A stretch of DNA of 57,280 bases from Candidatus Dormiibacterota bacterium. Its GTDB lineage: Bacteria; Chloroflexota; Dormibacteria; Dormibacterales; Dormibacteraceae. A program made the translations under genes and the position numbers. The notes beneath the pieces are model-generated. The model had not been told where the DNA came from and searched no databases. It was given only the letters and a program-made list of their open reading frames with translations. Positions 25,573-35,167 of the stretch are shown piece by piece; the stretch's first letter is position 1, and the number at the start of each line of letters is the position of its first letter. The stretch lies in assembly GCA_955652675.1 (NCBI GenBank), contig CATPBP010000086.1:1-57280 (forward strand). The letters are read 5' to 3'.

Positions 25573-25874
25573 GGGAGAGAGTTCTTCTCTGCCGGGCCTG
25601 CCAACCGCGGCGCAACCCCGGAGCCGCCTCGCCACGGTCCAAGACTCGGGCGCTCAACGCCTCCAATACGCGGGTTCCCTGAGCGACTTATCCGGCTTAC
25701 AATCCCCTCGGCATCGCCCAGACCGATCCTCCACTAGACGATTCAGCCCTCGGTCCGGCGCCTTTTGGCGGCGTCCGCCCACGTGCGCGTGACCTCCGCC
25801 TGCTTGCCGCCCTTCTGGCGCTAACCCTTGCCTGCGGCCTCATCCTGGTCCTTTCCCATCTCGGCGGCTCGCTG
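25573..25874 (+). other. 302-base gap with an in-frame N-terminal extension of the next gene
   Basis: No separate gene is visible. From 25683 the frame of the DD-carboxypeptidase is open and encodes a basic stretch followed by a strong hydrophobic helix (LRLLAALLALTLACGLILVL at about 25794-25853), i.e. an ideal signal peptide. No ATG, GTG or TTG occurs in frame before 25875. A TACAAT box (25698-25703) lies 9 bases before an in-frame ATC at 25713, which may be the true start. Confidence 0.45.
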
Positions 25875-26750
25875 GTGGGCGCGTCCCTCGGCGGCACGAT
25901 GGCCCTGCATGGGAGCGCAAACCCCGCCATGCGGGTGGCCTCCTCGGCGGGAGCTACCGCAGCCCCTCCGTTCACCTCGGCCTGGATGGAGCGGAGTGGC
26001 ATGCCGCAGCTCAGCGTCCACGCGCCCGCCGCCATCGTGGTCGACGTGGATGCCAGGGCCGTGCTCTGGGGACGGGATCTTCATGCGCCACGTCACCCCG
26101 CCAGCCTGGCCAAGCTGATGACAGTGATGGTCGCGCTCGACCAGGCGCCGCTCGACCGGCAGGTCACGGTGCCGGTCGAGGCGACTCAGGTGGAGGGTGA
26201 CTCGACGGTCATGGGGCTTAGCCCCGGAGAGGTGGTGACAGTCGAAGACCTCATGTACGGCGTATTCCTGCGCTCGGGGAACGACGCCGCCGAGACGCTC
26301 GCCCGGGTGTTCACCGACCGGGCCCACTTCGTGGACCTGATGAACCGCAAGGCCGCCGCCCTGGGCATGGTCGACAGCCACTTCACCAACCCGACCGGCC
26401 TTGACGACCCAGCCATGAACACGAGCGCCTACGACATGGCGGTGGCGGCTGCCGCGATCGTCGTCCGCTACTCGCAGGTGCTGCCGCTTTCGCAGGCGAG
26501 GGAGGCTGTGATGCCGCAAGTGGTGTCGCACAAGGCCTACGACATGCACGCCCTGAACCGCCTGGTGGGCACCTACCCGGGCGCCACGGGTCTCAAGACT
26601 GGCTACACCGACGAGGCCGGCTACTGCCTCGTGGGCAGCGCTCAGCGGGGTACGCGACACCTGGTCGCCGTCGTCATGGGGGATGACCTGTCACTCACGA
26701 CCGACACGGTCAAGCTGCTCGACTACGGGTTCTCGACCCATCTCGACTAG
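25875..26750 (+). CDS. D-alanyl-D-alanine carboxypeptidase (S11)
   Basis: Serine penicillin-binding protein that trims peptidoglycan pentapeptides. The active-site triad of motifs is complete: SLAK (SxxK), SGN in FLRSGNDAAE, and KTG in GLKTGYTDEAG. The conservative start GTG 25875 leaves no export signal. Reading the same frame back to 25683 adds a clear signal peptide, so the real protein is probably longer and begins near ATC 25713 (about 345 residues), a non-canonical codon. The protein should act outside the cytoplasmic membrane. Sequence ends shortly after the catalytic domain, with no C-terminal amphipathic anchor. Confidence 0.9.
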   Translation: MGASLGGTMALHGSANPAMRVASSAGATAAPPFTSAWMERSGMPQLSVHAPAAIVVDVDARAVLWGRDLHAPRHPASLAKLMTVMVALDQAPLDRQVTVPVEATQVEGDSTVMGLSPGEVVTVEDLMYGVFLRSGNDAAETLARVFTDRAHFVDLMNRKAAALGMVDSHFTNPTGLDDPAMNTSAYDMAVAAAAIVVRYSQVLPLSQAREAVMPQVVSHKAYDMHALNRLVGTYPGATGLKTGYTDEAGYCLVGSAQRGTRHLVAVVMGDDLSLTTDTVKLLDYGFSTHLD

Positions 26751-29271
<2,521 letters not shown>

Positions 29272-29275
<4 letters not shown>

Positions 29276-29514
29276 GGCTCTACACCGCGGTCCAGCTGGT
29301 CGAGGTGCTGCTCTTCGGCGCCGTGCTCCTGTACGGACTCCTCTCACACCGGCCCAGCCTTGCCGTGCTCGGGGGCGGCCTCCTGCTTGGCAAGGCGACG
29401 CTCAACGTGCTCGCACCGGAAGGAGGCACGGTGCTCAGGCGATCGATCCTTGGATACGGCCTCGCCACGCTATACATCGTCGCCGGCGTGGTCCTGGTCA
29501 AGCTCGGGAGATGA
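29272..29514 (+). CDS. Small three-helix membrane protein
   Basis: An 80-residue hydrophobic protein starting at TTG in the TTGA overlap with the preceding gene. Three membrane helices are apparent (about residues 4-24, 29-46 and 58-77) with few charges outside the loop around residues 47-57. No known family recognised. Position suggests co-expression with enolase and the PLP enzyme. Confidence 0.6.
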
Positions 29515-29547
29515 CCCGGAACAGCCGGGTTCCCTGCCCAGGTTTCG

Positions 29548-29563
29548 TAGTCTTGGGATGATG
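29548..29563 (+). promoter_or_regulatory. Leaderless promoter of the cysteine synthase gene
   Basis: TAGTCT (29548-29553) ends 7 bases before the second of two tandem ATG codons (29561) and 4 before the first (29558), favouring the second as start. Confidence 0.5.
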
Positions 29564-30472
29564 CCCGCCGGCGGTCGCACGATTACAGAGCTCGTCGGCA
29601 ACACACCGCTCCTGCGGATCAGGCTCTTCGAGGAGCAGTACCCAGAGGTTGAGGTCTACGCCAAGGCCGAATGGTTCAACCCGGGCGGTTCGGTCAAGGA
29701 TCGAGCGGCGCTCGCGATGGTTGAAGATGGCGAGCAGCGCGGCCTGCTCACCAAAGACCGCATCATCGTCGATTCCACCTCCGGCAACACGGGCATCGCC
29801 TACGCGCTGGTGGGTGCAGCAAAGGGATACCGCGTGCGGCTCGTGATGCCCAGCAACGTGAGCGAGGAGCGCAAGCAGCTCGTCCAGGCCTACGGCGCCG
29901 AAGTCGTCTTCTCCGACGGCATGGAAGGTTCCGACGGCGCCATCAGGCTGGTCCGCGAGTTGATCGCGGCCGACCCTGAGTGCTACTTCTACCCCGACCA
30001 GTACAACAATCCCGCCAACGCACTCGCCCACTACAACGGCACGGGTCCCGAGATCCTCCGGCAGACGATGGGCCGGGTCACTCACTTCGTCGCCGGGCTT
30101 GGCACCACGGGCAGTTTCGTGGGCACCGCCCGCCGCCTGAAGGAGCACGACTCCTCCATCCGGACCATCGCCGTCGAGCCGGACGACCCCTTCCATGGGC
30201 TGGAGGGCCTGAAGCACCTGCCGAGTTCGATAGTGCCAGGGCTCTGGCGCCCGGAGCTGGCCGACGAGGTGTGGGGCGCCCCAACCGAGCCGGCCTACGA
30301 CCTGGCCCGCCGGCTGGCCCGTTCGGAGGGGATCCTGGTCGGGCACTCTTGCGGTGCCGTCCTCTGGGCGATCGAGAAGCTGGCCGCCACGATCGAGCGG
30401 GGAGTCGTCGTCACCATCTTCCCCGACAGCGGCGATCGCTACCTGTCCACCGGTCTTTACCGACGGGCGTGA
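29561..30472 (+). CDS. cysM: Cysteine synthase family protein
   Basis: A 303-residue fold-type II PLP enzyme. The PLP lysine lies in NPGGSVKDRAA, the substrate loop is DSTSGNTGIAYA, and the cofactor phosphate loop is AGLGTTGSFVGT. It makes cysteine from an activated serine. The immediate coupling to a JAMM protease gene (GTGA) parallels the cysM-mec arrangement of Mycobacterium, where O-phosphoserine and a thiocarboxylated carrier protein are used; no carrier gene lies here, but one is present at 48395. ATG 29561 is chosen over 29558 by distance to the -10 box. Confidence 0.9.
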   Translation: MPAGGRTITELVGNTPLLRIRLFEEQYPEVEVYAKAEWFNPGGSVKDRAALAMVEDGEQRGLLTKDRIIVDSTSGNTGIAYALVGAAKGYRVRLVMPSNVSEERKQLVQAYGAEVVFSDGMEGSDGAIRLVRELIAADPECYFYPDQYNNPANALAHYNGTGPEILRQTMGRVTHFVAGLGTTGSFVGTARRLKEHDSSIRTIAVEPDDPFHGLEGLKHLPSSIVPGLWRPELADEVWGAPTEPAYDLARRLARSEGILVGHSCGAVLWAIEKLAATIERGVVVTIFPDSGDRYLSTGLYRRA

Positions 30473-30882
30473 GGATCACACGGCAGGCGTACGACGAGAT
30501 TCGGGGTCACGCCGGAGAGGGATACCCCTACGAGATCTGCGGAATTCTGGTCGCCAGCCCCGGCTCCGACCGGGTCGACATCACCCGCCGCGTCCGCAAC
30601 ACGATGGTGGAGCGGGCCAGGGACCGCTACGAGATGGATCCGCGCGACCAGATCCGTATCCAGCGTGAGTGCGACGACGCCGGCCTCGAGATCGTCGGCT
30701 ACTACCACAGCCACCCCGACCACCCGGCCCAGGCCTCGATCACAGACGCCCGGCGGTCCTGGGCGGGACCCATCTACGTGATAGTCAGCTGCGTGGAGGG
30801 ACAGGTGGTCGACGGCAACGCCTTCCGGGCGGTCCAGGACGGGGGCCCGATGCACCAGGAGCCGCTCGAGGTGCTCGACTAG
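30469..30882 (+). CDS. JAMM/Mov34 zinc metalloprotease (Mec-like, M67)
   Basis: A 137-residue single-domain JAMM protease. The full motif is present: an early Glu in YEICGILV and HSHPDHPAQASITD, which fits H-x-H-x7-S-x2-D exactly. Prokaryotic members cut after the Gly-Gly of ubiquitin-like sulfur carriers, releasing cysteine (Mec) or a C-terminal extension. GTG 30469 overlaps the cysteine synthase stop, so a role in carrier-dependent cysteine formation is likely. The ubiquitin-like protein at 48395 ends in GGRR and is a candidate substrate; that pairing is inference. Confidence 0.9.
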   Translation: MRITRQAYDEIRGHAGEGYPYEICGILVASPGSDRVDITRRVRNTMVERARDRYEMDPRDQIRIQRECDDAGLEIVGYYHSHPDHPAQASITDARRSWAGPIYVIVSCVEGQVVDGNAFRAVQDGGPMHQEPLEVLD

Positions 30883-30947
30883 CGGACCCCGACCCTCCGG
30901 CCGCCGTCGGATCCCCACCGGCCACCTCAGGATGGCTCAACCGGAAC

Positions 30948-32120
30948 GTGCTCGCGATCGGGCTCGCCGACTGCATGGCGGACTTCAACTACGAGATGGT
31001 GCTCTCGATCCTGCCGCTCTTCCTCACGGCGGGGCTCGGGGCGCCCGCCTACACGATCGGGCTCGTGGAGGGCGTGGCCGACGGCTCCTCAGCGGCAGTC
31101 CGGATCTGGAGCGGGTGGTTCAGCGATCGGATAGCGTGGCGCAAGCGGCTCGCCGTGGCGGGCTACGGGGGGACGGTGGCGGGGCTGGGAGCGCTGGGAC
31201 TGGTCTCTGCCTGGCCCTTGGTGGTGGTCGCGCGGGGGGTGGCCTGGGTGGGCCGGGGCCTCCGCGAGCCCGTCCGCTCCTCCATGCTCGCCGGGTCGGT
31301 CGACCGGGCTCACTTCGGAAAGGCCTTCGGCTTTCACGAGGCGCTCGACACGCTCGGCGCCCTCCTCGGTCCCACTGTCGCCTTTGTGCTGCTCGCCACC
31401 GGGCGCGGCTTCCAGACCATCTTCTGGGTGGCCATCCTCCCGGGGCTGCTGGCAGTGATCTTCTTCGCCCTGCTCACCCGCGATCCCCGGCCCGCCGCCT
31501 GGCTCAGGCAGCCGGGCAGCCGCCGGGACCTCCCGGCCGACTTCTGGCGCCTGCTGGTGCCGGTGACCGTGTTCGGGATCGGCAACTTCGCGCCCGCGTT
31601 CTTCACGCTCAGGGCGGCCGAGATGCTCCAGCCGGAGCTGCCGCGGCCGACCGCTCTGACCGGCGCCGTGCTCTTCTACCTGGGACACCAGGCCATCGGG
31701 GCCGCTGTCTCCTTTCCGGGTGGGTGGCTGGCCGATCGGATCGGCCGGGTTCCGATCCTCGTCCTGGCCTACCTGAGCTTTGGCCTGGCCTGCGGCGTGG
31801 CGATGCTCGGCCACGGCCCCTTGGCCCTGGCGCTGCTCGCCGTGCCGGTTGGGATACAGGCGCCGCTGGTGGTGGCGATGGAGAGCTCCCTGGTCAGCTC
31901 GCTGGTGCCCGAACGGGTCAGCGGCACCGCCTTCGGCGTCCTGGCCGGCGTCAACGGCGCCGCGGACCTCCTCTCCAGCGTGGCGGTTGGAGTCCTCTGG
32001 ACAGCCCTGGGAGCGCCCACGGCCCTGGCGTTGGGCGCTGCGCTGGCGGTGGCCGCCGCCGCCCTGCTGACCGCCCTCGGGCCTGCCCTCAGTCGGGCAT
32101 CCGCAGCCGCTGCCGGCTGA
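30948..32120 (+). CDS. Major facilitator superfamily transporter
   Basis: About 12 hydrophobic helices in some 390 residues. The loop between helices 2 and 3 carries WFSDRIAWRKR and its pseudo-repeat in the second half is WLADRIGRVP, the classical MFS pattern. GTG 30948 is the only canonical start, but the upstream frame codes GWLNRN, which family members usually keep just before helix 1. An in-frame CTA at 30879 sits in a CTAG overlap with the JAMM stop and may be the true start (413 residues). The 3' end overlaps the convergent gpgS by 32 bases. Substrate unknown. Confidence 0.88.
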   Translation: MLAIGLADCMADFNYEMVLSILPLFLTAGLGAPAYTIGLVEGVADGSSAAVRIWSGWFSDRIAWRKRLAVAGYGGTVAGLGALGLVSAWPLVVVARGVAWVGRGLREPVRSSMLAGSVDRAHFGKAFGFHEALDTLGALLGPTVAFVLLATGRGFQTIFWVAILPGLLAVIFFALLTRDPRPAAWLRQPGSRRDLPADFWRLLVPVTVFGIGNFAPAFFTLRAAEMLQPELPRPTALTGAVLFYLGHQAIGAAVSFPGGWLADRIGRVPILVLAYLSFGLACGVAMLGHGPLALALLAVPVGIQAPLVVAMESSLVSSLVPERVSGTAFGVLAGVNGAADLLSSVAVGVLWTALGAPTALALGAALAVAAAALLTALGPALSRASAAAAG

Positions 32121-33960
32121 AGAGGTATTCGGGGATGGCGGTCATCGGGGGCCGCTCCCAGTCGCCGATCTCGACCAGCTCCAGCGAGAAGCGGTCGTTC
32201 TTGTACTGGATCAGCTTCATCGAGCGGTTGATCTCCTCCAGGAGGTGCATGCGGTGCCGGTCGCCCAGTCGCTTGAGGGCGACCTGCATGATCGCAAACG
32301 CCATCTTGGAGAGGTCGAAGAGCTCCTGGTTGCGGTGGATCCGCACTCCCAGGTCGGTCTGGGCGACAGCGTTGAGACCGAAGTTCTCGACCAGATCGAT
32401 CAGGTGACCGGTCTCCACCCCGTAGCCGGTGAAGAAAGGCAGGCGTTCGAGCACCTCGCGCCGGCCCGCGTACTCGCCGGAAAGCGGCTGCAGTAGACCG
32501 GAGAGTTCCGGATAGAAGAGATTGATCAGCGGGCGCGCCACCAGCTCGGTGACCCGGCCGCCTCCCGCCGTCTCCAGGGCACGCCCAAACTTCAATGGCC
32601 GCCGGTAGAAACCCTTCACGTACGAGATCCGGGAGTCGTTCAGAAGCGGGCCCACCACGCCGTAGACGAACTGCGAGTGGATGTTCGAGATGTCGGTGTC
32701 GCACCAGACCACGATGTCGCCCTTCAGAACGTGCAGGCTCTTCCAGAGCGCCTCGCCCTTGCCCTGGAAGGTGCCCAGCTCGGAAAGGATGTCGGCGTGC
32801 TGGACCACGGGCACGCCCTGCGACCTAGCTATCTCCGCGGTGTTGTCCGTAGAGGCGCTGTCGATCACGACGATCTCGTCCAGCAGGGGCACCTTCTGCA
32901 TGAGCTGGCTCTTCAAGGTGCGAAGGATCCGGCCGATCGTCGCCGACTCGTTGAGGGTGGGCAGCCCAAGGCTGATGGTCAGCCCCTGCCGCCGCTTCAG
33001 CTCCACCAGCCTGCCGACGTCGCGGAACTCGCGAGAGTGAAAGGTGTTCTCGGCGAACCACTTGTCGACCACGGTGGAGACTTCGACGTGGGGGACCCCG
33101 AAAGGCGGCCCCGGTACCTCGTCCGACATGATCGGGCCGGTGGCCTGGGCGCTCTTGGCGAGGATGACTGTGCCCGGCAGCTGCCGCACCGTGTCCTCCA
33201 GCCTCGCGCTCAGCATGACGGGAGACCGGGTGGCCTCGGCCCAGGCGCCCAGCACCACCACTCCATGCCGCTGACCCTCGGCGGTGATCGCCTGGTTGGG
33301 CCGGGTCGATTCAACTTCCAGGACCTGAACCTGGCGCCCCCGCAACTCGCCCTGGAGCTCGTGGAACTGGCGGGCCTCCCGCTCCCGCCGATCGGGGGTG
33401 TGACGTGGGTCGTAGACGTGCATGGAGGTGATCCGGCCCTGAGGACCGGCCACGGAGGCGGCCAGGCGCAGAGCGAGGCCCGCGCTTGGACCGCCGCGTA
33501 CGGGCACCAGCACGCCGTCCTCCACCCGAAGCAGCCCGCCTCGCGGATCGGGTCTGACAAGCAGGAGGTCGGCGGGGGGCGTGGCGATCAGGTCCTCCAG
33601 GGCCCGGTCCGTGGGTCTCCCACGGGACGAGCCGGGCCACTCCAGGAGGATGAGGTCGGAGGCGTTCTCGAAGGCCGCGTCCCGGACGCCCTGGGCGAGG
33701 CTGCCGGCGACGCGCACCTGCACCTTCAGGTCCACGTCCATGCGGTTCTCGAGCTCGGTGATCCGCTGCAGCAGCGAACGGTAGCGGCGCGCCACCGTCA
33801 CGTTCTGGGCGATGGGCCGGCCGGTCGGGAGCTCCACCACGCCGAGCAGGATGCCGCTGCCCTGCTCTCCGCAGAGGAGGGATGTCGCCACCTCCAGCAG
33901 ACCCGCAGCGGCGCCGGCCCGGGTGATCGGGATCAGCAGACGAGGGCGTCTAGGGTCCAA
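32089..33960 (-). CDS. gpgS: Universal-stress-protein domains fused to glucosyl-3-phosphoglycerate synthase
   Basis: A 623-residue fusion. Residues ~1-300 form two USP-like modules (RLLIPITRAGAAAG then DGVLVPVRGGPSAGLALRLA as their first strands). Residues ~305-623 match GpgS of GT family 81, a GT-A enzyme making glucosyl-3-phosphoglycerate from a nucleotide-glucose: LTISLGLPTLNESATIG, the DxD-like CDTDISN, the GGGRVTELVARPLIN block, LSGEYAGRRE and GYGVETGHLIDL are all present. Mycobacterial GpgS is only the second half. The TTG at 33960 overlaps the upstream GT4 gene by 11 bases. The operon suggests glucosylglycerate or a derived solute/oligosaccharide. Confidence 0.9.
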   Translation of the reverse strand: MDPRRPRLLIPITRAGAAAGLLEVATSLLCGEQGSGILLGVVELPTGRPIAQNVTVARRYRSLLQRITELENRMDVDLKVQVRVAGSLAQGVRDAAFENASDLILLEWPGSSRGRPTDRALEDLIATPPADLLLVRPDPRGGLLRVEDGVLVPVRGGPSAGLALRLAASVAGPQGRITSMHVYDPRHTPDRREREARQFHELQGELRGRQVQVLEVESTRPNQAITAEGQRHGVVVLGAWAEATRSPVMLSARLEDTVRQLPGTVILAKSAQATGPIMSDEVPGPPFGVPHVEVSTVVDKWFAENTFHSREFRDVGRLVELKRRQGLTISLGLPTLNESATIGRILRTLKSQLMQKVPLLDEIVVIDSASTDNTAEIARSQGVPVVQHADILSELGTFQGKGEALWKSLHVLKGDIVVWCDTDISNIHSQFVYGVVGPLLNDSRISYVKGFYRRPLKFGRALETAGGGRVTELVARPLINLFYPELSGLLQPLSGEYAGRREVLERLPFFTGYGVETGHLIDLVENFGLNAVAQTDLGVRIHRNQELFDLSKMAFAIMQVALKRLGDRHRMHLLEEINRSMKLIQYKNDRFSLELVEIGDWERPPMTAIPEYLFSRQRLRMPD

Positions 33961-35167
33961 CTGCCGCTCCTATCACGCGTTCGGTCTGCTCCAAAACGGT
34001 GGGCCAGGAGTAGCGCCGTATCGCCCGCCGGCGCTGGCGGGCGGCCCGCTGCCTGAGGGCGCGCTCGACCTGGTGGGCCACCTCGGGTCCCTCCGCGTCG
34101 AGGGGGAAGGTGTACATCCCGGCGCCACCCACCTCGCGCAGCACCGGCAGGTCGGCGCAGACCAGGGGCACGCGGGCCAGCGCCGCCTCCAGCACCGGAA
34201 GGCCGAAGCCCTCGGCGTCGCTGGGCAGCAGCACCACGTCGCTGATCCGGTAGAGCTCGGCCACATCCGTATTACGTACCGGATGCACCCCATCGGATCC
34301 CGCCTGCTCGAAGAGAAACTGAACCACTCGCTCGAGGCCGAGCCGCGAGCGCAGCTGCAGAAGCTGGTCGGCATAGCGTCGGTTGTCCGGATTGTGAGGC
34401 CCGAGTGGTCCGGTCACCACCACACGCAGGCCAGGCATCCTCGGGCTGAGCTCCGCCGCCGCCCCGATCGCCAGCTCCAGCCGCTTGCGCGGGGTGACCC
34501 GGATCGGCACCAGGACGAGCGGCGAGGCCTCCAGCGCTCCGGCCCTCTGAAGCAGCCGCCGGGCGTTCTGGCCCAGCTCGGCGAAATCCAGCGGATCGAT
34601 GGCGTTGGGCACGACAGGCACCTGCTGGCTGGACAGGCCGAAGGCGGCGGCCACCTGCGCCTGGCGCTGGCGTGAGATCACGACATAGGTGACGTCGGGC
34701 TGCGGGCGCCCCAGGAGAAGGTATGGCCATTTCTCCTTGCGATAGGCGGCGTACTGCTCCATGGTCCAGGCGAGGTCGTGCGTCCAGGCCACCAGAGGCC
34801 GCCTCAGCTCGAGGAGCGCGGCGGCCAGGGGCAGGTTGAAGGGCATGGTCAGCACGTTGTGGACGATGACCAGGTCGCGATCGGCGAGTGTCGTCTGCAA
34901 GCGATGGCAGATCCTACTCCGCAGGTCATCGAAATTGCCGGGCTGCTGGCCCGCTGCCAGGGCTCGGGTCACCTGCTCCACCTCCGGGTGCCGGGAGTCG
35001 AGCTCCTCGATGATCTCGGCGTCGCCCCGGCCGGCCAGCAGCCGGACGTCGTAACCGGCCTGCCGCAGGTGCGCAGCCTGCGCCGCCATCGCCAGCTCGA
35101 CACCTCCGGGGACGGGTGGCGCCGTGTAGTGCAGCACCGCCAGACGCGGCTTCGAGCGCCTGTTCAG
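33950..35167 (-). CDS. GT4 family glycosyltransferase
   Basis: A 405-residue GT-B transferase. The N-terminal loop YTAPPVPGGVELAM and the C-terminal donor site with SDAEGFGLPVLEAALA (EGFGLPVLE) mark family 4. It may extend the glucosylglycerate made by the neighbour, as mannosylglucosylglycerate synthases do, but motifs alone do not show the substrate. The frame is open far upstream, yet no ATG, GTG or TTG fits before GTG 35137, which would cut the first beta strand. CTG 35167 lies in a CTGA overlap with the upstream stop and keeps the full strand KPRLAVLHY, so I take it as start. Confidence 0.88.
   Translation of the reverse strand: MNRRSKPRLAVLHYTAPPVPGGVELAMAAQAAHLRQAGYDVRLLAGRGDAEIIEELDSRHPEVEQVTRALAAGQQPGNFDDLRSRICHRLQTTLADRDLVIVHNVLTMPFNLPLAAALLELRRPLVAWTHDLAWTMEQYAAYRKEKWPYLLLGRPQPDVTYVVISRQRQAQVAAAFGLSSQQVPVVPNAIDPLDFAELGQNARRLLQRAGALEASPLVLVPIRVTPRKRLELAIGAAAELSPRMPGLRVVVTGPLGPHNPDNRRYADQLLQLRSRLGLERVVQFLFEQAGSDGVHPVRNTDVAELYRISDVVLLPSDAEGFGLPVLEAALARVPLVCADLPVLREVGGAGMYTFPLDAEGPEVAHQVERALRQRAARQRRRAIRRYSWPTVLEQTERVIGAAVGP

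Noticed and set aside
32677-34056. 459-codon plus-strand frame opposite gpgS
   Set aside because: Antisense shadow of a conserved gene; low-complexity Arg/Gly/His composition.
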